Shown: positions 1 to 7,060, counted from the stretch's first letter. The stretch: DNA of 11,094 nucleotides from Planctomycetota bacterium (GCA_021798635.1 JAJZGH010000167.1:1-11094), one strand, 5' to 3'. The notes: a model not told the origin generated them from the sequence alone. A program made the numbers and translations.

Positions 1-59
1 GGTACCTTTGTTTTGGAATTTATTGTGATCTGTAGCATTCGCAATATACCTGTCACATC

Positions 60-85
60 GGAAAAGGTGTCAGGTACCTTTTTTC
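60..85. repeat. REP-like palindromic repeat (GGTGTCAGGTACC type)
   Basis: The arm AAAAGGT (62-68) is inverted as ACCTTTT (76-82) around a 7-base loop, so transcripts from either strand could fold a short hairpin followed by a T-rich run. GGTACCTTT also occurs at 1-9, which looks like the tail of another copy cut by the window edge. GGAAAAGGTGTCAGG (60-74) recurs as GGAAACGGTGTCAAG at 166-180 with two mismatches. At least two, perhaps three, related units therefore lie within 180 bp. From memory, this motif resembles dispersed palindromes linked to REP-associated Y1 transposases. No transposase gene is visible here, so that link is an inference. Confidence 0.45.
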
Positions 86-124
86 AAGGAGCAAGTGATT
101 ATTTTGCGTACGATATAGGGGATT

Positions 125-144
125 GATCCGCGGATCACGCGGAT
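125..144. repeat. GC-rich palindrome / hairpin
   Basis: GATCCGCGGATC (125-136) is a perfect 12-bp palindrome. It overlaps a perfect 7-bp hairpin, ATCCGCG (126-132) with CGCGGAT (138-144) around GATCA. It lies about 70 bases beyond the stop codon of the minus-strand sensory gene. No T-run follows on either strand, so a standard intrinsic terminator is unlikely. It could be a protein-binding site or an RNA 3'-end structure. Confidence 0.3.
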
Positions 145-210
145 ACGGCAAGGATTGGTTTTTGGGGAAACGGTGTCAAGCACATTCGTTTAACCTTCCA
201 TGGTTGGCTT

Positions 211-1905
211 TTAATGCACGGCCAGGGCTTTGAAGATTTCCTGCATGAGTTTTTCTACTTTGAAGGGTTTGGAAAGTACGGCCGCCAATCCCTGTTTGGA
301 GGCTTGCACAATGCTGTGATCCGGATCATAGCCAAAGCCGGTCATCAGAATCACCGGCGGGTTATGGCCGATTTTTTGTGCGGCCGCGAAGACTTCATAG
401 CCGTTTTTGTGGGGCATTCGAATATCGGAAATGACCAGGTCATAGCGCGGCTGTCCAGCCAGATGAGCCAGAGCCTCGGCACCATCGGCAGCGGTGTCCA
501 CGTTGCAGCCGCAATAGGTCAGAACATAATGAATGGTCTCCCGGATATTGGCTTGATCATCCGCTACAAGGATACGCTTGCCCTGCAGGCGGGGGTCCTT
601 ATTGGGCAAGCGACGCTGATCATGCGCACCAAATACCTGTTGGGGGCTGGAGCACAAACTCCAAAATGTCTGCCGGACGGTGTTGGCGTTCGTGAGAATT
701 AAATTTAACGATTGCAGCAGGGGCGCATCACCGAGATTTGCTTCTTTAATAAGTTCCAGATCATAAATCATATCATTGAGCGGGCCGGCCACTTCACAGG
801 CCATTTCCTGTACCAGCTTGCCGCTGCTGCTCCGCTGTTCCAGCATCAGCAGGTCCAGCACATTTAATGCAATCGCCACATACCGCCCGAATATTTCGGC
901 GAATTGCCGGTCATCTTCCGTGAAAAAGGCATACTGATCGGATTCAATGTTCAGCACGCCAATGGTTTTGTCATGCAGCATCAGCGGGACGGTTAAACTG
1001 GATTTGGCGGTATCAAGTCCGGCAACGTAACGCGGGTCCTTGACGACATCAGCGGAAATATAGGATCTGCCTGTGGCCGCTACGTGGCCGCAGATTCCGT
1101 TGCCTTCCACTTCACAAAACAGTTCCGCTTCCATGGCTTCGTCGGGCATTCCTACGGCGATAACCGGTTCCAGCTTATTGCTGGCCGGATCCAGAAGACG
1201 AATATTAAAATGATCAAAGTGCATAAGCTGGCGAAGGAATTTGATAATGCGTTCTTCCAGCAGCTGCTGACGTTGCAGAAAATTCAGCTTGGCGATGGCG
1301 TCTTTTTCCAGGCGCACCAGTTCTCTTCCCGCCTGGTCGATGGCATCAAGCTTTTGCTGAAGTCGGCGGGTATGCGTGGCATCCCAGCAGACGGCAACCA
1401 CATGCGAAATTTTATCTTCCTGGTTATGGACCGGTGAGCAGACCAGTTCAAAAAACTGTGAATCACCGATGCTGATGGCGAACTTGCGGGAACGCGGAAC
1501 ATGATTTTCCGGCCTGCCGGGCACCAGCGGATCGGTGAATATGGAAATCGCCTCCATACAGGCTTTGCCGATGCGCTCAGTGACTTCAGTCGACCATTGT
1601 TTCATGCGGCGGTTGCTCCAGACCATCCGCCCGGCCGGATTGATCATGCAGACGCCTTCGCCAATGGTATCCAGCACCAGTCCGGATTGCATGGTGGCGT
1701 GGGCCCGTTCCAGCGGTAAAAAATCGGCGGATTCCGACATGACCATATCAAATGATCCGCTGCGCAATTCGGCCACGGCTTGGTCCATGGTCGATACGCA
1801 CACGACTGCATCATAATTGTGGGAGAGGTTGTTGTAGAGGTCGGTGGTGCGGAAGTCTGGTCCCGAAAGCACCAGTGCGCGTCGAAGGTTAGATACTACA
1901 CCCAT
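211..1905 (-). CDS. Pseudo-receiver/PAS/GAF/receiver signalling protein
   Basis: A soluble 564-residue multidomain sensor with no membrane segments. Residues ~8-65 resemble a degenerate receiver: FDMVMSE aligns with the phospho-Asp strand but has Glu58 where Asp is expected, and the acidic pocket is missing. A PAS domain follows (~75-180), then a charged helical linker (~180-220), then GAF (~220-350, with the typical GICGHVAATG and SLTVPL..HDKTIGVLNI blocks). Residues ~360-415 look like a histidine-kinase dimerisation helix pair, but MACEVAGPL carries Cys370 where the H-box His is expected. There is no ATPase domain. The C-terminal receiver (~443-560) is intact: Asp449/Asp450, phospho-acceptor Asp494, Thr522 and Lys546. 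It probably receives phosphate from a kinase encoded elsewhere and signals by protein contact, since no DNA-binding or enzymatic output is seen. The start is the ATG at 1905, preceded by AAGGTG and a short spacer. Ligands are unknown. Confidence 0.88.
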   Translation of the reverse strand: MGVVSNLRRALVLSGPDFRTTDLYNNLSHNYDAVVCVSTMDQAVAELRSGSFDMVMSESADFLPLERAHATMQSGLVLDTIGEGVCMINPAGRMVWSNRRMKQWSTEVTERIGKACMEAISIFTDPLVPGRPENHVPRSRKFAISIGDSQFFELVCSPVHNQEDKISHVVAVCWDATHTRRLQQKLDAIDQAGRELVRLEKDAIAKLNFLQRQQLLEERIIKFLRQLMHFDHFNIRLLDPASNKLEPVIAVGMPDEAMEAELFCEVEGNGICGHVAATGRSYISADVVKDPRYVAGLDTAKSSLTVPLMLHDKTIGVLNIESDQYAFFTEDDRQFAEIFGRYVAIALNVLDLLMLEQRSSSGKLVQEMACEVAGPLNDMIYDLELIKEANLGDAPLLQSLNLILTNANTVRQTFWSLCSSPQQVFGAHDQRRLPNKDPRLQGKRILVADDQANIRETIHYVLTYCGCNVDTAADGAEALAHLAGQPRYDLVISDIRMPHKNGYEVFAAAQKIGHNPPVILMTGFGYDPDHSIVQASKQGLAAVLSKPFKVEKLMQEIFKALAVH

Positions 1906-1930
1906 GCGACACCTTAATTAAACCTTAATC

Positions 1931-1958
1931 ATTATACCGGCTAAATCTACCCGGACAA
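1931..1958 (-). promoter_or_regulatory. Sigma-70-type promoter of the sensory gene
   Basis: Read on the minus strand, TTGTCC (1953-1958) is a fair -35 box. A 16-bp spacer separates it from a perfect TATAAT (1931-1936). Transcription would begin near 1924, giving a leader of about 20 bases that contains the AAGGTG ribosome-binding site. This suggests the gene is transcribed separately from the SNF2-SWIM operon upstream. Confidence 0.6.
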
Positions 1959-1998
1959 TCTGTCGTGGTCACGAAAAATCAGGAAAGTGAAGTTTATG

Positions 1999-2085
1999 GG
2001 TGGTTGGTTTGCGGCATGGGGTCAACCACCGAGTTATCCTCCGGTGCTCGGCGGGCACGACGTGGCTAGAGAGCACCGTGTTGAC
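1999..2085 (-). other. Structured intergenic segment with competing stems
   Basis: This segment lies between the SWIM-gene stop and the sensory-gene promoter. Stem A pairs 1999-2006 (GGTGGTTG) with 2023-2030 (CAACCACC), 8 bp. Stem B pairs 2042-2049 (CGGTGCTC) with 2071-2078 (GAGCACCG), 8 bp. Stem C pairs 2021-2026 (GTCAAC) with 2080-2085 (GTTGAC) and encloses B. A and C share bases, so they exclude each other. CACCG occurs twice (2027-2031 and 2074-2078), and both copies can pair with CGGTG at 2042-2046. No U-tract directly follows, so this is not a clear terminator. It could be the operon's 3' end structure, an attenuator or a small RNA. I do not recognise an RNA family. Confidence 0.4.
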
Positions 2086-2095
2086 ATCCCGGCCA

Positions 2096-3055
2096 TTACT
2101 CGGGCAAGCGCTTAGCTCGTCGCGGCTTCTTCCCGACTTTTGCGGGCATTTTCCTGGAGGCTTTTTTCGGGCGGGGAATTTTTGATTTTGCTTTGGGGCT
2201 GACCTGAGCTTTAGTCTTCGGCTTCGCCGATGCTTTTGCCGCTACCTTGATTTTCCGTGCCGCGACGCGCTTTTTATTAAGCTTAGAATTTCCGGATATT
2301 TGGCCGGTTCGGCCCGCCGGGGCCGGCTCGATTGGCGTTTCCGCCGGCTGATCCATCTCAACGCCAAATACATCGGCTAACTGATTACCGGCGATTGTTT
2401 TGCGACCGGCGTTATCGGTGCTGGTCAGGGCGTCAACCGTATCGGAAGTGGGCACAAGTTCCAGATGGTTGACCTGCCGCAGTTTGAACAACAGCTCCGG
2501 CTGAGTATCCAGCCTGGCACCCACGCCGTAGAGCACCGCAGCCAGATGCTTACATAACCCGGCGGAGTCCGGGCAGGAGCAATCCATCTCGATATGATCC
2601 GGCATCGGAAACATTCCGCCTGCGCGATCGGTGACCACAGCCATGACGGCATCGGACATGCGCCCCCGCAGCAATTCGATAATGCTGCGGATCTCCCCGG
2701 ATAAGCGTTGTCGGATGCCGTCCCATGTTTCCTTTGCCAATGGCTTAATGTCGATGACAATGTGGTAAATTTCCGAACCGCTGACCAAGGCGCTGATTTT
2801 GCCGGGTTCAATTTGCAGATCCAGCACTGAGCCGTTCCGCACGTAAGATCGGCCCCGCGGCAAACGGTTGGCGTAGTCACTGTAAGATTCCAGGTGTTGG
2901 CACCAGGCCTTGCCCCAAAACGTCGCAGCGATTTTCCTTCCCTCTACCCGCACCGGAGAAATTTTCCGCCCGGCTTTTTCCAAGTTTGCAATTTCCCTCC
3001 GGGCCACTGCCTGCCGCTGGCCTGCTGATACGTACGGTTTATAAGTCCACCACAT
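2096..3055 (-). CDS. SWIM zinc-finger protein with histone-H1-like tail
   Basis: The chosen start gives 319 residues. The core has the SWIM signature CxCx6CxH at Cys159, Cys161, Cys168 and His170 (CSCPDSAGLCKH), a zinc-binding fold used for DNA or protein contact. Before it comes a block (FWGKAWCQHLESYSDYANRL) that I associate with bacterial SWIM proteins encoded beside SNF2 ATPases. The last ~62 residues are very basic, about 26 Lys/Arg with Ala, Pro and Ser and a single acidic residue at the end, like a histone H1 tail; this part probably binds DNA non-specifically. The start at 3055 (MWWTYKPYV) follows AAGGAG with an 8-base spacer. A longer in-frame ATG at 3100 would overlap the SNF2 stop as ATGA, but it lacks a ribosome-binding site and adds 15 basic residues. 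The gene is likely co-translated with the SNF2 gene, and the product is a probable partner of that ATPase. Confidence 0.85.
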   Translation of the reverse strand: MWWTYKPYVSAGQRQAVARREIANLEKAGRKISPVRVEGRKIAATFWGKAWCQHLESYSDYANRLPRGRSYVRNGSVLDLQIEPGKISALVSGSEIYHIVIDIKPLAKETWDGIRQRLSGEIRSIIELLRGRMSDAVMAVVTDRAGGMFPMPDHIEMDCSCPDSAGLCKHLAAVLYGVGARLDTQPELLFKLRQVNHLELVPTSDTVDALTSTDNAGRKTIAGNQLADVFGVEMDQPAETPIEPAPAGRTGQISGNSKLNKKRVAARKIKVAAKASAKPKTKAQVSPKAKSKIPRPKKASRKMPAKVGKKPRRAKRLPE

Positions 3056-3063
3056 GATGTGCG

Positions 3064-3069
3064 CTCCTT
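3064..3069 (-). promoter_or_regulatory. Ribosome-binding site that decides the SWIM start
   Basis: Read on the minus strand this is AAGGAG, 8 bases before the ATG at 3055. It is the strongest Shine-Dalgarno sequence near the SNF2-SWIM junction. It supports the inner ATG rather than the one at 3100. Confidence 0.6.
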
Positions 3070-3096
3070 GTTTCAGACGGCGTTTAACGGACCGTA

Positions 3097-5835
3097 TCAT
3101 AACTCGCTGACTCGATGAATATCCAGTGTCACAAAATTCAGCAATTCCTGGTTGTTCATCTCGGTGAGCATTTGGTCGGCACCGCCCTGCAATATCTCAT
3201 TGGAAAGATTTGTTTTCTCGGTCATTAATGTGTCGATTTTGTCCTCCAAGGTGCCCTGGCATATAAACTTATGCACCAGCACGTTTTTCTTCTGACCAAT
3301 ACGAAACGCTCTATCCGTTGCCTGATTCTCAACCGCCGGGTTCCACCAGCGATCAAAATGGACCACGTGCGACGCCGCCGTAAGGTTCAATCCCACACCG
3401 CCGGCCTTCAGCGAAAGTATGAAAAAGGGCGGGCCATTATCGCTTTGAAATTGCTGGACCAACTGTTTTCGATTCGCTACGGCAGTGCCGCCGTGCAGAA
3501 TCAGACCCGGCCGGCCGAAAATGGATTCCAGAAAACCCGCAAGGGCTGCGGTGATTTCCCGGAACTGAGTAAAGATCAGAACCTTTTCCTGTCGTGCGGC
3601 CATTTCCTCGCACAATTCAGCGAGGCGCAGAAATTTGCCGCTGTGCGACGGGTCATAAGCTCCATCACCCAGTAATTGCGACGGATGATTGCAAATTTGT
3701 TTGAACCGCATGAGATAAGACAGCACCAGGCCTCTTCGGGCAATGCCATCGGCTTCTTTTATTTTTGAGGCCATCTCATCGACCGCCATTTGATACAAGG
3801 CAATTTGCTGTTTGCTTAACGCACAAAATGCCCGTACCTCCGTTTTATCCGGCAGGTCCGAGATAATGCGTTTATCGGTTTTCAGTCGCCGCAGAATATA
3901 GGGTTGCACCAGTGCCCGTAAAGGCGCATAACCGCCCGGTGATTCCGCAACGGATTTGGCATACGTTCCGAAAGCTTTGGCTCCACCAAGCAAGCCCGGA
4001 TTGAGAAAATCAAAAATGGACCATAAATCGGATAGCCGATTTTCCACCGGTGTACCCGTAAGTACCACGCGCGCCGCAGCCTTAAACTGCTTGACGCTGC
4101 GGGTCTGTTTGGTGCCGGAATTTTTAATCGCCTGGGCTTCATCAAGAATCACCACATTCCACGGCCGCCCGGCCAGCCAAGCCAGTCGCGTTGCCATTCC
4201 GTAGGTGGTGATCAGCAGATCCATGGATGCAATAGTCTGTGCCATCGCTTCCTGATTGCCATCAGACCAGTCGTCAAGCTTTTCAGAAGGGTGCACGACG
4301 CAGGTCTTTAAGGTTGGCGCGAATTTCGCCAATTCATCGCGCCAATTGGCTATCAGCGACGCTGGAACAATCAGCAAGGACGGTGGCATGGCGTTTCCCT
4401 CGGTGCCGTGTTCCTTTGGCTCCTTATGTTCCTTCAAGTGCAGGAGCAAGCCCAGCACCTGAATGGTTTTGCCCAGCCCCATATCATCCGCCAGGCAGGC
4501 ACCCAGCCCCAATTGCACCATAAAATGCAACCACTGTACTCCGACTTTCTGGTAAGGCCGCAGTGTGGCCAATAAACCCGCGGGCGCATCTGTTGTCGGG
4601 GCGGCTTCAGGATTTCGCAACTCTGCTAATCGCGCCGCCAGCCAATCTCCGGCGACAACTTCAGACCAGGCACGTGTGGATTCCTCGGCTGTTACCGCCG
4701 TGCTGCTGGTTACCCCCACGCCCGAAAGCATTCGCATGGCTTCAAAAAAAGATACGCCGCCGGTGCCGGCTTGCGTTTCCACATGCTTCCATATTCCCAG
4801 GGCTTCGGTGAGTTTTTGTTTGTCAATTTCCACCCACTGCCCCTTCAGCAGCATCAACCCGTTGGAGGCAGCTAAAATTGATTGCAACTCTTCATCACTG
4901 ACTGTGTGTCCATCTACGCTGACATTCACAGAGAAATCCAGCAGCGCATCAGCGTCCAGCCGGGTTTTGGCTTGCTTGCCAATGGTCACATTCACCACTG
5001 CGCGGGAGGATTTGCCGGCCCGCCACCAATTCGGCACGCGCACCACCAGGCCGCTTTCTTCAAACACCGGCACATCCTGCAGAAAGCGGTAGGCCGATTC
5101 CGGTTGCCACGCCAGCGGATGATAAATATCCCCTGAATTCACAAGTTCACGCACCAATTGGCTTTTTTCCGCCGCCCTTTCAATCGGTGTCAGCAACGCA
5201 ATAAGCTGCTGGCGATTTCCAGCACCGGCGTATTCTTTGAGGGCTTCGCTTAGCGGCAGGTGCCGCAAGGTGGCCTGCGCCGAGAGTCGATTGGCGTAAG
5301 TCGCCAGAAAAGCGAATGGGTTTGAAGGATCGCGTTTGTTTTCCGCCAGATGAAACGTCACGCGACCCACCATCCGCCAGATAGGATTTTTATCCTTGAG
5401 ATAGGCTGCCGTTCCACCGGGAAAACCGGCAACTTCGCGACGAACCAACTCATCGAGATCAGTCCATAATCGCAGCAGCAGTTGCGCGTTCAAATACTCC
5501 AGCCCCTGCATGGGCGGTGCCTGCATGCAGCGGAAGGCCAAATCTTCCAAAGCTGGCGGTGCAACGGCCTGCGGGCCGGCCTGATTTTCCGATCCAGGCG
5601 TATGGCACAGACGTAGAAGATATTCCCGCCCAAAGTCACGGAAATAAGCGAGTTCGGGTGTCAGATGACTTTGCAGTTCAACGGTGGCCAGATGGAGCAA
5701 TCCTGCTGAGTCACCTCTGGCAAAGCCGTTCGCGATGCGTTGTTGAATTGTCGCTGATATGGTTAATGCCGGATCCCCCGCACTTTGATTCCAAAGCAGT
5801 TTACCTTCCGGTGTAATTTTCAGTGTGCCGTTCAT
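3097..5835 (-). CDS. SNF2-family DNA-dependent ATPase (Swi2/Snf2 helicase-like)
   Basis: 912 residues from the chosen start. The C-terminal half holds a full SNF2 motor: motif I ADDMGLGKT (449-457), Ia around 487-495, DEAQ box 565-568, LTGTP (592-596), motif IV LIFTQF (~753), motif V block SLKAGGVGLNL (808-818) and motif VI QATDRAFRIGQ (838-848). All key nucleotide-binding and arginine-finger positions are present, so it should be an active DNA translocase. Residues 1-420 resemble the accessory region found in bacterial SNF2 proteins. Its substrate is unknown; DNA repair or remodelling of nucleoprotein complexes is plausible. The reading frame continues upstream to a TTG at 6036, but that stretch looks non-coding and contains a repeat array. 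The ATG at 5835 has no Shine-Dalgarno and sits 6 bases after a possible -10 box, suggesting a leaderless message. The stop overlaps the alternative SWIM start by 4 bases. Confidence 0.93.
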   Translation of the reverse strand: MNGTLKITPEGKLLWNQSAGDPALTISATIQQRIANGFARGDSAGLLHLATVELQSHLTPELAYFRDFGREYLLRLCHTPGSENQAGPQAVAPPALEDLAFRCMQAPPMQGLEYLNAQLLLRLWTDLDELVRREVAGFPGGTAAYLKDKNPIWRMVGRVTFHLAENKRDPSNPFAFLATYANRLSAQATLRHLPLSEALKEYAGAGNRQQLIALLTPIERAAEKSQLVRELVNSGDIYHPLAWQPESAYRFLQDVPVFEESGLVVRVPNWWRAGKSSRAVVNVTIGKQAKTRLDADALLDFSVNVSVDGHTVSDEELQSILAASNGLMLLKGQWVEIDKQKLTEALGIWKHVETQAGTGGVSFFEAMRMLSGVGVTSSTAVTAEESTRAWSEVVAGDWLAARLAELRNPEAAPTTDAPAGLLATLRPYQKVGVQWLHFMVQLGLGACLADDMGLGKTIQVLGLLLHLKEHKEPKEHGTEGNAMPPSLLIVPASLIANWRDELAKFAPTLKTCVVHPSEKLDDWSDGNQEAMAQTIASMDLLITTYGMATRLAWLAGRPWNVVILDEAQAIKNSGTKQTRSVKQFKAAARVVLTGTPVENRLSDLWSIFDFLNPGLLGGAKAFGTYAKSVAESPGGYAPLRALVQPYILRRLKTDKRIISDLPDKTEVRAFCALSKQQIALYQMAVDEMASKIKEADGIARRGLVLSYLMRFKQICNHPSQLLGDGAYDPSHSGKFLRLAELCEEMAARQEKVLIFTQFREITAALAGFLESIFGRPGLILHGGTAVANRKQLVQQFQSDNGPPFFILSLKAGGVGLNLTAASHVVHFDRWWNPAVENQATDRAFRIGQKKNVLVHKFICQGTLEDKIDTLMTEKTNLSNEILQGGADQMLTEMNNQELLNFVTLDIHRVSEL
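4408..4434 (-). repeat. Three 9-bp tandem repeats inside the SNF2 gene
   Basis: On the minus strand the units are AAGGAACAT, AAGGAGCCA and AAGGAACAC, coding for KEH-KEP-KEH at residues 468-476. They fall in a loop between helicase motifs I and Ia, where length variation is usually tolerated. The repeat keeps the frame and probably arose by slippage. Confidence 0.6.
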
Positions 5836-5841
5836 GCTAGG

Positions 5842-5870
5842 CTTGTAACCAAAGATGTGTCGGCGGTCAA
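5842..5870 (-). promoter_or_regulatory. Possible leaderless promoter of the SNF2-SWIM operon
   Basis: On the minus strand TTGACC (5865-5870) matches the -35 consensus at five of six positions. After exactly 17 bp comes TACAAG (5842-5847), a weaker -10 box lacking the final T. Six bases separate it from the ATG at 5835, so transcription would start at or beside the initiator A. This fits the absence of a Shine-Dalgarno sequence. Prediction only. Confidence 0.4.
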
Positions 5871-5874
5871 CGCT

Positions 5875-5924
5875 GCGTACATTTCCGTACATTTGCGTAC
5901 CGTTGTGTACCGTTGCGCATACAA
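5875..5924 (-). repeat. Helically phased GTAC decamer array
   Basis: On the plus strand four 10-bp units run head to tail: GCGTACATTT (5875-5884), CCGTACATTT (5885-5894), GCGTACCGTT (5895-5904) and GTGTACCGTT (5905-5914). A fifth, GCGCATACAA, is degenerate. The palindromic core GTAC recurs exactly every 10 bp, so all cores face one side of the helix. The array starts 4 bp upstream of the predicted -35 box of the SNF2 gene, where an activator or cooperative regulator would bind. Confidence 0.6.
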
Positions 5925-6031
5925 TCGGGCACAGCAAGAACTTGGCGTGGGGGCCATCCGTTGAACCGCGCCTGTGGTCAATCGCGCCGGGGCGAAGGGC
6001 GGCGTGCGACCAGACCTTATTGCGCGTCCAA

Positions 6032-6051
6032 CTCAACGCTTCCGCATTGAG
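6032..6051 (-). other. RNA hairpin downstream of yggS
   Basis: On the minus strand CTCAATGC and GCGTTGAG form an 8-bp stem, including one G-U pair, closed by GGAA, a GNRA-type tetraloop. On the plus strand the same position would be an A-C mismatch, so the structure favours minus-strand RNA. It lies about 60 bases after the yggS stop. No U-run follows, so it may stabilise a 3' end rather than act as an intrinsic terminator. Confidence 0.35.
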
Positions 6052-6110
6052 CTACGGTTGTTTCTGTGCGATTGGATGTTTGGGGGGCCGGCGGTTGCCG
6101 AGGTATGTAT

Positions 6111-6863
6111 TTACGTTCCGGTTTCCATGGCCGGTTCGGTATGAGCACCGAATATGGCGGAGCCGATTCTTACCAGGGTTGAGCCTTCTTCAATTGCGAT
6201 TTCAAAATCGCCGCTCATGCCCATGGAGAGGTGCTTAAAGTGCGGACCGCAGATTTTCCGGAAGCGCAATTCATTAAATATCTCGCGTAATGTGCTAAAG
6301 CAGTGTCTGGATTCTTCGGGATCAGCGGATTGCCGGGCCATGGTCATCAGTCCCACAAGTTGCAGATGGGCCAGCGTTTCGAACTGTTCAGCCATGTGAA
6401 TCGCTGCCGGAATCGGAACGCCGTTTTTGGAATCTTCGCCGGATGTATTTACTTCCATAAGTATCGGTATAGGTGTTTCCCTCCGACCGCCCAGATCATT
6501 GAGGTGTTCCGCCAACCGCAGGGAATCAGCGCTATGAATAATCTCGCTGGTTTCAATGGCGGCGGCTGCTTTGTTACGCTGCAGATGGCCAATCATATGC
6601 CATTTGAGTTGCGCGCTGATTTCAGCACCGTCCGCCAGTGTTTCAAGAAGCCACTCTCGCACCTCCTGTTGCCGGGTTTGCAAATGTTGTACGCGACTTT
6701 CGCCGAAATGCCGCTGCCCCGCGGTGATAAGATTCTGGATCTGTTCCAGTGACGCATATTTGCTTACCGCAATAAGTGTAATGTCATTGGGATCGCGGCG
6801 CGCACGCATTGCCGCAGCGCGGATTCGTTCCTGAACCTGCCTGAGTTTAACGGTTACATCCAT
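6111..6863 (-). CDS. yggS: YggS/PLPBP-family pyridoxal 5'-phosphate homeostasis protein
   Basis: 250 residues, close to the usual family length. It is a single-domain TIM-barrel protein that binds PLP through a Schiff base and helps balance cellular B6 vitamers and amino acids; no enzymatic reaction is established for the family. The PLP lysine is Lys35 in LIAVSKYAS. Other family blocks are present: HFGESRVQ (~52-59), WHMIGHLQRNK (88-98), LSMGMSGDFEIAI (212-224, phosphate contacts) and VRIGSAIFG (231-239). The start is the ATG at 6863, with GAGGGA six bases upstream. The frame extends to a TTG at 6884, but that would place the Shine-Dalgarno inside the gene. It lies downstream of dusB on the same strand with a ~200-bp gap holding its own promoter, so co-transcription is not required. 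Confidence 0.95.
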   Translation of the reverse strand: MDVTVKLRQVQERIRAAAMRARRDPNDITLIAVSKYASLEQIQNLITAGQRHFGESRVQHLQTRQQEVREWLLETLADGAEISAQLKWHMIGHLQRNKAAAAIETSEIIHSADSLRLAEHLNDLGGRRETPIPILMEVNTSGEDSKNGVPIPAAIHMAEQFETLAHLQLVGLMTMARQSADPEESRHCFSTLREIFNELRFRKICGPHFKHLSMGMSGDFEIAIEEGSTLVRIGSAIFGAHTEPAMETGT

Positions 6864-6899
6864 ATCAATTCCCTCAAACAACAAAACCAGAAGAGGCGT

Positions 6900-6927
6900 A
6901 TTATTGTCACTTATCTAAAAATGTAAA
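6900..6927 (-). promoter_or_regulatory. Putative yggS promoter
   Basis: On the minus strand TTTACA (6922-6927) and AATAAT (6900-6905) each match the sigma-70 boxes at five of six positions, with a 16-bp spacer. Transcription would begin near 6893, giving a leader of about 30 bases that includes the GAGGGA ribosome-binding site. Confidence 0.45.
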
Positions 6928-6935
6928 GAGGTAGA

Positions 6936-6956
6936 TTGTCCCGAAATCAGGGACAA
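6936..6956. promoter_or_regulatory. Inverted repeat upstream of yggS
   Basis: TTGTCCC (6936-6942) and GGGACAA (6950-6956) are perfect 7-bp arms separated by GAAATCA. The element sits 8 bp upstream of the predicted -35 box of yggS and about 105 bp past the dusB stop. Its size and symmetry suit a dimeric regulator; it could also be an RNA hairpin at the 3' end of the dusB message, although no U-run follows. Confidence 0.4.
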
Positions 6957-7060
6957 AATGATGATGCGGCTTTAGCGTGCGAGAATTGGCGTATTGCCGA
7001 CAATTTTGAAGGGAATTTTCGCAATTCGGTAGGTGAGATCATTCTATGATTATCTTGCGG

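Noticed and set aside
125..144. An intrinsic terminator for the sensory gene.
   Set aside because: The hairpin is good, but neither strand has a T-run after it.
2000..2185. A 61-codon plus-strand frame in the gap after the SWIM gene.
   Set aside because: Half of it overlaps the SWIM coding sequence, there is no ribosome-binding site, and the segment is better explained by inverted repeats.
4565..5092. A 175-codon open frame on the plus strand.
   Set aside because: It is antisense to the SNF2 accessory region, with low-complexity Ser/Thr-rich translation and no start-site support.
5875..5924. A CRISPR-like or plasmid-iteron reading of the decamer array.
   Set aside because: The units are 10 bp with no spacers, and no cas or replication genes are nearby. 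A promoter-linked binding array fits better.
5836..6036. A 67-residue N-terminal extension of the SNF2 protein starting at a TTG.
   Set aside because: It begins with a poor start codon and no ribosome-binding site, has no family similarity that I can see, and covers the decamer array and predicted promoter. The ATG at 5835 is a better start.
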